Of a DNA stretch of 39,513 nucleotides, positions 31,717-39,513 are shown one piece after another. The DNA is from Candidatus Nezhaarchaeota archaeon WYZ-LMO8 (GTDB lineage Archaea; Thermoproteota; Methanomethylicia; Nezhaarchaeales; WYZ-LMO8): contig QNVF01000007.1 in NCBI GenBank assembly GCA_004347965.1, forward strand, positions 1 through 39,513, written 5' to 3'. The position numbers and the translations under genes were made by a program. The notes beneath the pieces are model-generated. The model did no database searches and was not told the origin of the DNA. It worked only from the letters and a program-made list of their open reading frames with translations. Position 1 is the stretch's first letter. Every line of letters starts with the position of its first letter.

Positions 31717-32844
31717 ATGCCCAAGATTAGTAAGAAAATACTAGCTGCTATCGTTGCTGTAATCGTGATAGTCATAGCTGTTGCTGCTTATACGGCTCTA
31801 ACACCAAAAGGGCCTGAGCTTAAAGAGAAGGTTTCTTGGGTGATCGGTACATCAGATCCAGGCTCTGTAGGATACATAGCTCACGCTACAATAGCTGATA
31901 TACTCACGAGAACCTATCCCGAGTACTTTGCAATCTCGATAAGTGTTGTTGGTGGCGCTGCTGCAGGTCACGCTGCTTGGGATGCTGGAAAATGCGATAT
32001 AGGGTATTCAGCTATGAACATAGTTTACCAGTATGTCACGAAGACTGGACGATGGGATCCCGCGAAAGCGACGGCAAAAAGGTACGATGAGATGACGGTC
32101 ATAGTTTACCAATACCCGCTGATATATACGCTGTTTGTAACGGAGGATTTAAAGGATCAGGTCACGTGCTGGAGCGACCTCAAGAAGTTCGGTAAGACAA
32201 TAGGAGTTTACGCTACTCCGGCTGCCTATGCAAGCCACGAGGTGTTTAGAGAAGCTTTCTCGATATTGTTCGACTGCAAGCCCGAAGAATTAGACCAAAT
32301 ACTCGCCATCGATGCATCTGGCGTCGCTGCTGTGCCAGACCTGTTAATCACAGGCAGGGTCAAGGCTGTTTGGGGTTATGGTGATCCAGGTGGCCCTGCA
32401 TCGTGGGTTTCAGATGCCTTCGCTAGGTATGGATATAGACTGGTTGCGGTCCCACCATCGAAAAGTGAGCTAGAAAAGATATTGGGTAAGTCACCAGATC
32501 TCGTAAAATTCAAAATGGATTTAACCCCCTACAATGTGAGGACGAGGGCTGGAGAGACATCCATTGACACAATAGCTGTTGGCTTCGGGCTCGTTGGGAG
32601 CAAAAACCTCAGTAAGGATCATGTTTATGTGCTCTTTGAGGTGCACATAAAGAATGCAAAGGATCTTGAGGCAACAGGTGTAGCAACCTTCAAGAACTAC
32701 AGTAAGTGGTTCTTGGACTTCTGTGTAGAGTGCTTCAAGAAGCAATCCACCTTTGGAGCTAAGATACACCCCGGTGTGGCTGAAGTTCTAAAGAATTACG
32801 GCTACGATCCGGAGAGGTTGGGAATACTTATAGCTAAGTCATAA
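31717..32844 (+). CDS. TAXI-family TRAP transporter solute-binding protein
   Basis: The 375-residue protein starts with a basic segment and one hydrophobic helix (about 8-28) that anchors or exports it. A TAXI-type periplasmic-binding fold follows, with WVIGTSDPGSVGYIAHATIA and VVGGAAAGHAAWDAGKCDIG. Later comes TIGVYATPAAYASHEVFRE. It captures a solute outside the cell for the TRAP permease encoded 97 bases downstream. The ligand is not predictable, but the CoA ligase and lyase genes that follow point to a carboxylic acid. The ATG has GGAGGG just ahead. Confidence 0.93.
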   Translation: MPKISKKILAAIVAVIVIVIAVAAYTALTPKGPELKEKVSWVIGTSDPGSVGYIAHATIADILTRTYPEYFAISISVVGGAAAGHAAWDAGKCDIGYSAMNIVYQYVTKTGRWDPAKATAKRYDEMTVIVYQYPLIYTLFVTEDLKDQVTCWSDLKKFGKTIGVYATPAAYASHEVFREAFSILFDCKPEELDQILAIDASGVAAVPDLLITGRVKAVWGYGDPGGPASWVSDAFARYGYRLVAVPPSKSELEKILGKSPDLVKFKMDLTPYNVRTRAGETSIDTIAVGFGLVGSKNLSKDHVYVLFEVHIKNAKDLEATGVATFKNYSKWFLDFCVECFKKQSTFGAKIHPGVAEVLKNYGYDPERLGILIAKS

Positions 32845-32866
32845 GCACAACTTCGACACAACAAAC

Positions 32867-32908
32867 CTTTTATACTCTTTTTTCCTTCTAAAAGTCTTCT
32901 TTTAGAAG
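32867..32908 (+). promoter_or_regulatory. T-rich stretch and strong hairpin between binding-protein and permease genes
   Basis: A T-rich CCTTTTATACTCTTTTTTCC is followed by CTTCTAAAAG-TCTT-CTTTTAGAAG (32885-32908), a perfect ten-base stem with a four-base loop. It could act as a partial terminator or RNA-processing barrier that keeps the binding protein more abundant than the permease. TTTTATACT could instead be a TATA box for the permease gene. Confidence 0.5.
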
Positions 32909-32941
32909 AGCAGCACTTAACAGCTTAGGTAGGGTGGCATT

Positions 32942-34957
32942 ATGAGTGATGCTTCAGGCAGAAAAGACGTGTTTTTAAGGGCCCTTTACATTGCCCTTTG
33001 CCTGCTACTGATATGCTACGTTATGTGGTATGCTGGTACTCTCTATATTGAGAGGGAGAGGGCTGCTACATTGTACTTAGCGTTTTCGTGTATGATTTTG
33101 CTTCTTCACTCACTCATGGGACGCAATAAACTGTTCAACCTAAAGAGTCCGCTATTAAATAAAGCATTGTCCTCGATCTTCATCTTATCCGTAATCATGA
33201 GTGGCATCTACTTCTTCGCTGAGTACTACAACATAATATACTACAGGATGGGTATAGGGAATGTGTATGACATAATCTTCGGGGCCATCATGCTGATAGC
33301 AGTGCTTGAGTGTTGTAGAAAGGATGTTGAGAAATGGTTGCTCATAGTAGCGCTAGCCTTCATGGTCTACGCGCTCTTAGGTCCCTATATACCCCATCCG
33401 CTCTTAGGTCATAGGGGGCTGGATGTGCCATCCCTTGTAAGATCTCTTTCAGCAGACATACCATTAGGCATCTTTGGGCTGCTGACTCAGATAGCATTCA
33501 CATGGATTTCAGCATTCATAATATTTGCAGCATTCCTCAGAGCTCTTGGAGGCTACGACACGCTCTTCAGCCTAGCAAGATACATGGTCACGAGAAGCCC
33601 GTATATGGTACCTCAAACTGGCGTCGTTATGAGCGCCCTCTTCGGAATGTTTAGTGGTAGCGCACCTGCAAACGTTGCTGGCACAGGCGTCTTCACGATA
33701 CCCATGAATAAACGCGTTGGGGTTCCAGCATACTTTGCAGGTGCAATAGAAAGTGTGGCTTCAAGTGGAGGTTTAATAGTCCCACCAGTCATGGGTGCAG
33801 CAGCCTTCATTATGGCATCACTTCTAGGGGTGCCCTACATATACGTATGTGCTGTCGCTGTGATCCCTGCTATAATTTACTATTTGGCTGCGTCGATCGC
33901 CGTATTTTGCATTACGCGTCAATACTTAGATGTTCAAAAAGCTCAAGCCCTCTTAAAAGAGACTGCTGCTGTAAGGGCTATCGACATTGTAAGGATTGGC
34001 ATACCGTTTTTCCTTGCACTAGCAATCCTCATATTCCTGATGGCTTACTATAGAATGGATCCATTGCTTGCATGCTTCCGAACAGTAATAATATACTTAC
34101 CATTCGCCTTCGTTTACAACTACTTAGTGGTGTTTAGAAGAACCTCAAAAAGTGGATCGCTCAAAGAGTACCTTAAGGATTTTGCAAAACGCCTTCGTGA
34201 TTCGATAGAGGAAGGTGGTTCGCTCGCCGCAAATGCTGGAGTTATGTTAGCTACCATCGGCATAATCACAGGCGTCTTAACAGTTACGGGCTCCGCTCTA
34301 AAGTGGTCGATGGCCCTCGTACATCTAGTAGGCTACAATCTGGTGCTTCTGGTCGTAGCTGCATGGATCATTACCTTTCTCCTAGGATTCGGAGTTTCAG
34401 CTACAGGTGTATACGTAATAGCAATATCCATACTGCTTCTGCCTTTCGGGAAGTTAGGCGTTGAACCTATTGTAACTCACTTCTTCGTGTTCTGGATGGC
34501 AGTCCTCTCCGCCATAACACCGCCTGTTGCAATAGCTTGCGCCACAGCTGCGAAGATAGCTCAAGAAAGCTTCGGCAAGATCTCATGGGAGTCCGTAAAG
34601 ATAGGGCTACCGCTATTCATGTTATGCTTCTCGTTCTTCGTGTGGCCAGAGCTGCTAGTGTGGTCTTCAGAGACCATTGCGGCAGCCATACTATTAATCG
34701 TGGCTGCTATGTCGATGCCGATAGCCATATATGGTGTTGGAGCTTTAAGAGATGTCGTTAAATCGAGGACCCTTCAATACGCCATTAGAGTGTTGCTGGG
34801 AGTGACGTCATTACTCATATTCCTTGGAAGGCCACTGATCCCGATATACATATCGTACTTAATGGCTGCATTAGCAGCCGCCATAGCAATCTATCTAATA
34901 GCTTTTGAGGTCAGAGCCTACGGACTACGAATTAGGGCTTTAGGCTTCACAAGATGA
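32942..34957 (+). CDS. TRAP transporter fused permease (TAXI-associated)
   Basis: The 671-residue protein has about sixteen or more membrane helices. Four N-terminal helices correspond to the small Q subunit and the remainder to the large M subunit. Typical M-subunit motifs are GMFSGSAPANVAGTGVFTIP near residue 230, ESVASSGGLIVPPVMGAAAF near 270, and AITPPVAIACATAAKIA near 520. Together with the TAXI binding protein it forms a sodium- or proton-driven uptake system for organic acids. ATG 32942 has GGTAGGG upstream. A separate promoter for the next genes lies in the following gap. Confidence 0.94.
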   Translation: MSDASGRKDVFLRALYIALCLLLICYVMWYAGTLYIERERAATLYLAFSCMILLLHSLMGRNKLFNLKSPLLNKALSSIFILSVIMSGIYFFAEYYNIIYYRMGIGNVYDIIFGAIMLIAVLECCRKDVEKWLLIVALAFMVYALLGPYIPHPLLGHRGLDVPSLVRSLSADIPLGIFGLLTQIAFTWISAFIIFAAFLRALGGYDTLFSLARYMVTRSPYMVPQTGVVMSALFGMFSGSAPANVAGTGVFTIPMNKRVGVPAYFAGAIESVASSGGLIVPPVMGAAAFIMASLLGVPYIYVCAVAVIPAIIYYLAASIAVFCITRQYLDVQKAQALLKETAAVRAIDIVRIGIPFFLALAILIFLMAYYRMDPLLACFRTVIIYLPFAFVYNYLVVFRRTSKSGSLKEYLKDFAKRLRDSIEEGGSLAANAGVMLATIGIITGVLTVTGSALKWSMALVHLVGYNLVLLVVAAWIITFLLGFGVSATGVYVIAISILLLPFGKLGVEPIVTHFFVFWMAVLSAITPPVAIACATAAKIAQESFGKISWESVKIGLPLFMLCFSFFVWPELLVWSSETIAAAILLIVAAMSMPIAIYGVGALRDVVKSRTLQYAIRVLLGVTSLLIFLGRPLIPIYISYLMAALAAAIAIYLIAFEVRAYGLRIRALGFTR

Positions 34958-35000
34958 ACCTAGCCACTTTCTTTAACATTGATGACTGGCAGTGGTAAGA

Positions 35001-35010
35001 CATATATTTC
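35001..35010 (+). promoter_or_regulatory. TATA-like box before the CoA ligase genes
   Basis: CATATATTTC lies 40-50 bases before the ATG at 35050, leaving room for a short leader with the strong AAGGAGGA ribosome site. The ligase-lyase genes may thus be expressed apart from the transporter as well as with it. Confidence 0.4.
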
Positions 35011-35049
35011 TGATTTTTAGGAGTCTCAGCGTTTAAGGAGGATTACTAG

Positions 35050-36678
35050 ATGGTTAGGCTCTATGAGTATCAGGGGAAGCAGATATTGAAAGATAATGGC
35101 GTTCCAGTACCTGAAGGCTATGTGATCTTCAGAGCAAATGACGTGGCAACGGTCTTGGATAGAATAGGTAAAAATGTTGCGATAAAGGCTCAGTTGCTTA
35201 CGACTGGGAGGCTTAAGGCCGGCGGTATAAGGTTCGCCTCGTCAATTAATGAAGTTGTATCCATAGTAAACGACATGATCGGTAAGGAGATTAAGGGCAC
35301 GCGTGTTGATAAGGTCTTAATTGAAGAGAAGCTTGAAATAGTCAAGGAGTTCTTCATTAGCATTACGGTGTCAGATTCCTACAAGATCAAGGGCCCCATC
35401 ATCCTTTTTAGCACAGAAGGCGGCGTTAACATTGAGGAGGTTGCGGAGAAGCATCCTGAAAAAATACTCGCAATGCCAATAGACTACCTTAAAGGTATCG
35501 ATAGGGATGACGTCAAGAAGGGAATCATGAGATTAGGCGTGCCAGAAAACTTGGCTGAGCAGCTCGCTGACTTTGTAGCAAAGCTTTACGATGTGTTTAA
35601 GAAGTACGATGCTCACACGGTTGAGGTCAACCCACTAGTCTTGACGAAAGATGGAAGGCTCCTAGCAGCTGACTGCAGGATAACGATTGACGATAGCTCA
35701 ATGTACAGACACCCTGAACTGGGCATTGAGGTTCCACGCGATATTGCAAGGCCGATAACTGAGTTTGAGAAGATGGCATGGAAGATAGAGGAGAGCGATT
35801 ATAGAGGTGTGTGCTACTTCATGCAGTTTGTTAGTGACGTTAACGAGATTGCGAGAGGTGGCTACATAGCTTTCCATGGTATAGGTGGAGGAGCTTGTAT
35901 GTTAGCTTCCGAGGTTCTTCTTAGGCGAGGCTTCAAACTGGCGACTTACCTTGACACGAGTGGAAACCCAACAGCATTTAAAGTATATCGGGGCATGAAG
36001 GTCTCTCTGTCACTGCCTAACATTGATGGATACTACTTGGCTGGAGCAGTAATAGCTAATCAAGAGCAATGGTATCATGGATTCGCCATAGTCAAAGCAT
36101 TTAGAGAGTACTCAAAGTACAAGCCGGGATTTCCAGTTGTAATATTGATAGCCGGTAATAAGGAGGCTGAAACCCATAGGATAATAACGGAAGGCTTAAA
36201 GGATGTTCCGCTGAGGTGGGAACTGTATGGGAGGGAGAAGGTTCTCGATATAGACTTCATAACCGATAGGTTCTCTAAATTAGTCGAGGGTTACAAAGGA
36301 GGGGATGCGAAAGCTGTTGGAAGCGTAATGGATTTCGTTGAGGCGAAAGGACCATCTGAAGACGAGTTAAGGGACTATTTGTGGTTCAAGACGTCGACTG
36401 GAGGAGAGGTGTACGTAAACCTTAAGAGGTGTGTGGCACCCAACTGTGGCTTTGCCTGCGTTAAGGCGTGCAGGTGGATGGGTACCGGGGCTCTTAAGGT
36501 GGAGAGGGGCAAGCCAAGCCTTGCTTCTAGAGACCCTGAATCTCTACGAAGATTGTGTAGTGAGTGTCTTGCTTGTGAGTTCTACTGCATGGTCAGAGGA
36601 AGCAATGCCATAAGGATAGTAGTCCCAGTGCAAGGTCTAGTTGACGTTGTAAGCAAGTACTTACATCTGTATAGGTGA
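35050..36678 (+). CDS. ADP-forming CoA ligase beta subunit fused to an iron-sulfur domain
   Basis: Residues 1-410 follow succinyl-CoA synthetase beta: YEYQGKQILKDNGVPVPEGY, an ATP-grasp domain with FSTEGGVNIEEVAEKHPEKI and HTVEVNPLVLTKDGRL, then the ligase domain GYIAFHGIGGGACMLASEVL. The glycine loop LDVGGGA of true SucC is altered to LDTSGNPTAF (302-310). Residues about 455-542 are extra, with cysteines at 461, 466, 470, 474 and 503, 506, 509, 513, enough for two [4Fe-4S] clusters. The next gene encodes the alpha subunit. Malate-, citrate- or succinate-type substrates are possible, and the lyase gene that follows favours malate or citrate. Confidence 0.88.
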   Translation: MVRLYEYQGKQILKDNGVPVPEGYVIFRANDVATVLDRIGKNVAIKAQLLTTGRLKAGGIRFASSINEVVSIVNDMIGKEIKGTRVDKVLIEEKLEIVKEFFISITVSDSYKIKGPIILFSTEGGVNIEEVAEKHPEKILAMPIDYLKGIDRDDVKKGIMRLGVPENLAEQLADFVAKLYDVFKKYDAHTVEVNPLVLTKDGRLLAADCRITIDDSSMYRHPELGIEVPRDIARPITEFEKMAWKIEESDYRGVCYFMQFVSDVNEIARGGYIAFHGIGGGACMLASEVLLRRGFKLATYLDTSGNPTAFKVYRGMKVSLSLPNIDGYYLAGAVIANQEQWYHGFAIVKAFREYSKYKPGFPVVILIAGNKEAETHRIITEGLKDVPLRWELYGREKVLDIDFITDRFSKLVEGYKGGDAKAVGSVMDFVEAKGPSEDELRDYLWFKTSTGGEVYVNLKRCVAPNCGFACVKACRWMGTGALKVERGKPSLASRDPESLRRLCSECLACEFYCMVRGSNAIRIVVPVQGLVDVVSKYLHLYR

Positions 36679-36684
36679 TGATGC

Positions 36685-37581
36685 ATGGCGATATTAGTGA
36701 ACGAGAAAACAAGGGTTCTTGTGCAAGGTATTACTGGTAGAACCGGGGCCTTCGGTACGAGAGCTATGCTGGAGTACGGTACAAAAGTCGTTGCGGGGGT
36801 CACTCCTGGTCGAAGAGGAGAGAATGTGTGGGGCGTTCCAGTGTTCAATACCGTCAAGGAAGCCATAGATGAGGTGGGCCCCATAGATCTTAGCGTGACG
36901 TTCGTACCTGCTCCTCAAGTGAAGGATGCCGTAATTGAGGCTCTAGAAGCAGGGATCAAAACTATAGTCGTACCTGCAGAGAGGGTTCCCTTACACGACA
37001 TCCTCGCGATGGTGGGCCGAGCAAAAGCTTTGAATGCCAGGATTATTGGTCCAGGTTCTCTAGGTCTCATAAGCCCTGGCAAGGCATCGGTTGGATGGAT
37101 AGGTGGTGCTAGAGAGCTTATTGAGGATTCTTTTAGGCCAGGTGACATAGGAGTCATCTCTAGAAGTGGTGGAGGAGTGACGACCATTTGTTGGCTACTA
37201 TCTCAAGCTGGGCTGGGTATAAGCACGGCTGTCCATGTGGGCACAGAACCTGTAGTAGGTACGACAGGTGCTGAGCTCTTACGTGAGTTTCAAAAGGATG
37301 ATGAAACGCATGCGGTAGTAGTTTTTGGCGAAGTTGGCGGCCTAATGGAGCTCGAGATGGCAGAGATCATGAGGAAGGGGGAGTATGAAAAACCAATAGT
37401 CTTCTACATAGCAGGAAGGATGTTGCCGTCGGGAATGCGTTTCTCTCACGCTAGCGCCATTATAGAGAGAAGATCGGATACGGCTGAGTACAAAGAGAAG
37501 CTCTTAGAGGAAGCAGGTGGCTTCATTGCGAAGAGGCCCATGGAGATAGCTGAAATCGTCAAGAAGATATTAAGGAGGTAG
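36685..37581 (+). CDS. ADP-forming CoA ligase alpha subunit (SucD-like)
   Basis: The 298-residue protein has the SucD fold. VLVQGITGRTGAFGTRAMLE (11-30) binds CoA, IGPGSLGLISPGKASVGW is at 121-138, ISRSGGGVTT is at 158-167, and the phosphohistidine lies in FSHASAII (His255). It starts six bases after the beta-subunit stop, so the two form one enzyme. Malate-CoA ligase (MtkAB) and citryl-CoA synthetase are close relatives of succinyl-CoA synthetase, and sequence alone cannot separate them. The operon context with a CitE-type lyase favours a substrate that yields a cleavable hydroxyacyl-CoA. Confidence 0.9.
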   Translation: MAILVNEKTRVLVQGITGRTGAFGTRAMLEYGTKVVAGVTPGRRGENVWGVPVFNTVKEAIDEVGPIDLSVTFVPAPQVKDAVIEALEAGIKTIVVPAERVPLHDILAMVGRAKALNARIIGPGSLGLISPGKASVGWIGGARELIEDSFRPGDIGVISRSGGGVTTICWLLSQAGLGISTAVHVGTEPVVGTTGAELLREFQKDDETHAVVVFGEVGGLMELEMAEIMRKGEYEKPIVFYIAGRMLPSGMRFSHASAIIERRSDTAEYKEKLLEEAGGFIAKRPMEIAEIVKKILRR

Positions 37582-37586
37582 TGAAT

Positions 37587-38483
37587 ATGAGACCCATATT
37601 GCTTAGGTCCTTGCTATTCGTCCCTGGGAACAATTGGAGGTTGATAGAGAGCGCGAAGAAGATCGTTGAAGCTGATGCAATAATCTTGGATATGGAGGAT
37701 GCCGTCCCTATAGACGATAAGGAGACCGCTCGATGGTTCGTTCGTGATGCTGTTAGAGAATTGAAAGATGCAGGGCACTTTGTCGTGGTTAGGGTCAATA
37801 GTATTTCATCGAATCTAATGGAAGAGGACCTCAAACACGTAGTGCAGGAGGGTGTTGATGCCATAATGTTGCCAAAAGCTGAATCTAGAGAAGATGTAGT
37901 AAAGCTGGAGGAGCTGCTTGCAAAGGAAGAGGGGCTCAAAGGCTTAGCTTCAATAAGCGTAATACCACTAATCGAGAGCGCTCGTGGAGTTCTAAATGCT
38001 TGTGAGATAGCGTTAGCAAGTAAAAGGATTATAGCTTTGGCATTCGGAGCTGCAGATTATCTTAGAGACCTTGGCCGCAGCTACTTTACGCTATCACCTG
38101 AAGAGTACGAACTGCTGTTTCCCCGCTCTCAGCTAGTGTTGGCATCGAGAAATGCTGGCATAGCCGCCATAGATACACCATATCTAGGCTTAATAATAGA
38201 TCTTGAAGGAGTTGCTAGAGAATCAAAATTAGCCTTAAGCTTAGGTTTCAGAGGTAAGATGTGCATCCATCCATCACACGTAAGGATAATAAATGAAGTT
38301 TTCACGCCATCAGAAAAAGAAGTTGAGTCAGCTAAGAAGATCGTTGACGCATACGAGAAAGCTGCGGAGCAAGGTTTGGGCGCAACATCTGTGGAAGGTA
38401 GAATGATCGACAAAGCAACGTACGATCAGGCAAAAGAGCTATTGACTTTAATCGAAATGCTAAGGAGGAAGAGAAGAACTTAG
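37587..38483 (+). CDS. CitE/HpcH-type beta-hydroxyacyl-CoA lyase (malyl-, citryl- or citramalyl-CoA)
   Basis: The 298-residue protein has the CitE/malyl-CoA lyase pattern. RSLLFVPGNNWRLIESAKK is at the N-terminus, then AIILDMEDAV, VVVRVNS, and IMLPKAES. Metal-binding acidic residues lie in VIPLIESARGV and FGAADYLRDLG, and the end is MCIHPSHVRIINEVFTPSEKE. It should cleave a hydroxyacyl-CoA to acetyl-CoA plus an oxo-acid. Free-standing CitE proteins do this without the other citrate lyase subunits. ATG 37587 is chosen because AAGGAGGT ends seven bases before it, whereas GTG 37581 is too close. Confidence 0.92.
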   Translation: MRPILLRSLLFVPGNNWRLIESAKKIVEADAIILDMEDAVPIDDKETARWFVRDAVRELKDAGHFVVVRVNSISSNLMEEDLKHVVQEGVDAIMLPKAESREDVVKLEELLAKEEGLKGLASISVIPLIESARGVLNACEIALASKRIIALAFGAADYLRDLGRSYFTLSPEEYELLFPRSQLVLASRNAGIAAIDTPYLGLIIDLEGVARESKLALSLGFRGKMCIHPSHVRIINEVFTPSEKEVESAKKIVDAYEKAAEQGLGATSVEGRMIDKATYDQAKELLTLIEMLRRKRRT

Positions 38484-38670
38484 CTCTTTCCATTATATTA
38501 TTGGATTTACTTAGTCAGAAACTCTTCCCAACAATTTGTCATATCATCTAGCATGAGCTTTTACTATGCACTTGATTAGGTCGCCGTATCGTATATTAAG
38601 GGGAGATCCACGTTGAGAGTTCGAGAATGTATGAGAATACGTTGTAAGATCTCGCTAAGAGTTCTAAGAG

Positions 38671-39513
38671 CTACAGGAGATTAGCTCCTGATAGTAGAGC
38701 TAAGAATATTGATGCGGCAGTTAGGTCGGCGGTTGTACCTGGATTGTAGGCGGGTCCCTTAGCTTCAAGCTCCTCATCTAAATCTTTGATGACCTTCCTT
38801 CCTTCAATTGTTGTAAGTCCTCCAGCTTCAAGGGCTTCCCTAGCTCTCTCCGATATCCTTCTAGCTTCCTGCATCCCTAGCTCAACGGCCTTATCTATCG
38901 AGGCGTTAGGTGCCTTAGCCAGCCCAACATTCCTAGCTATGAACGTATCAGGTTTGTGAGATAGTATGCTTAAGAAGCAGTGAACTATAGCGATGTTTAA
39001 GTCCTTGGTCTTCTCGTAAGTCTTAATCAATGATGGAAGACCTACTTTCAAGCTGGTCCTCAATCCACTTACCAGCTCTCCAGCAACTCCATCCCACCTC
39101 GATGAGGATTCCAAAATCTCGTAGAGGGTCATGTCGATTCTCTGCTTCTCTTTCAAGGCATCTGGCAGCCCTTTAGGAGGTCTACCTAATCCACTGGGCT
39201 TTGCAAGCTTAATACCTCTCATCAATGCAACTGCGTCCGCCAAAGTTGTGGTCTTTAGGACCTCAAGTGTTGCTACGCCTAAGTCGCTTATGTCTCTACT
39301 ACCTGCAATCCACATAGGTATTGAGGATGCTATTGGGATAAATAACATGATTACTCCAAGATGAGTATTGCCAGCACTATGAACCTTTAACTGATGCTTT
39401 ACGGCTTTCTCTATTAGCTTTCCGATATTAATCGAGCTCAAGTCTCCTTGGAGCCACGCCCTATACCCCCTCATGAAGGCTTCTTTGACGATTGGTCCTA
39501 TGGCAACGGAGCC
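38671..39513 (-). CDS. CitG-like triphosphoribosyl-dephospho-CoA synthase family (5' end outside window)
   Basis: The visible 280 residues run off the right edge. Codons continue open past the ATG at 39474, reading GSVAIGPIVKEAFMRGYRAW, so the true start lies beyond. HSAGNTHLGVIMLFIP is the CitG/MdcB-type conserved turn, followed by TTTLADAVALMRGIK and a C-terminal GPAYNPGTTADLTAASIFLALL. True CitG makes the prosthetic group precursor of citrate lyase, but archaeal members are common in genomes without that complex. It converges on the CitE-type gene with 187 bases between; no citrate lyase acyl-carrier gene is visible. Confidence 0.85.
   Translation of the reverse strand, partial: GSVAIGPIVKEAFMRGYRAWLQGDLSSINIGKLIEKAVKHQLKVHSAGNTHLGVIMLFIPIASSIPMWIAGSRDISDLGVATLEVLKTTTLADAVALMRGIKLAKPSGLGRPPKGLPDALKEKQRIDMTLYEILESSSRWDGVAGELVSGLRTSLKVGLPSLIKTYEKTKDLNIAIVHCFLSILSHKPDTFIARNVGLAKAPNASIDKAVELGMQEARRISERAREALEAGGLTTIEGRKVIKDLDEELEAKGPAYNPGTTADLTAASIFLALLSGANLL

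Noticed and set aside
1-39513. CRISPR arrays, insertion sequences, integrases or rRNA genes
   Set aside because: No regularly spaced repeats, transposase-like proteins or rRNA signatures were seen on either strand.

Overview
The window is archaeal. It has an Alba chromatin gene, a RadA-family recombinase, coenzyme F420 enzymes (CofE and an F420-type LLM oxidoreductase), a larB-larC pair for the nickel-pincer cofactor, many GTG and TTG starts, TATA-like boxes about 25-35 bases before several genes, and strong GGAGG-type ribosome sites. Gene content fits a TACK-type (Thermoproteota-like) archaeon, possibly thermophilic. No rRNA or tRNA is visible, so finer placement is not supported.

Layout. 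1-2540: truncated LLM oxidoreductase, then a PiT phosphate permease with its DUF47 partner. 2541-3131: the only long gene-poor stretch, holding what looks like a decayed gene and a possible frameshifted tail of the next gene. 3132-9127: YkgJ cysteine-cluster protein, sirtuin, DUF151 protein, HIT protein, IMPase/FBPase, and a stomatin-NfeD operon whose promoter carries a perfect palindrome. 9384-15932: larBC, a COG1665-type nucleotidyltransferase, an aminotransferase, a membrane-tethered ArsR-type regulator, an unknown protein interrupted by an in-frame TGA, and a family 4 uracil-DNA glycosylase. 16115-21182: a tightly overlapping operon of a membrane protein, a HerA/VirB4-like protein without ATPase motifs, a small unknown protein, a RadA paralogue, a SWIM zinc-finger protein, another small unknown protein and cofE, followed by alba. 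21345-31464: mixed single genes (fucose-isomerase-like protein, nitroreductase, HD hydrolase, homoserine dehydrogenase, radical SAM/SPASM protein, DUF1614, alkyladenine glycosylase, thioesterase, endonuclease IV). 31717-39513: a carboxylate uptake and cleavage module (TAXI-type TRAP transporter, ADP-forming CoA ligase with a fused iron-sulfur domain, CitE-type lyase), ending in a convergent, truncated CitG-like gene.

The best candidate for an undescribed system is 16115-20048. A membrane protein and a seemingly dead HerA/VirB4-like protein are co-translated with a RadA paralogue and a SWIM protein. The RadA paralogue plus SWIM pairing recalls the eukaryotic Shu complex. The first two genes recall a split, inactivated version of CedB-type DNA-transfer ATPases. 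The second candidate is the TRAP-CoA ligase-lyase module, whose ligase beta subunit carries eight cysteines in an added ferredoxin-like tail. Base-excision repair is well represented (uracil and alkyladenine glycosylases, endonuclease IV), but these genes lie in separate transcription units.
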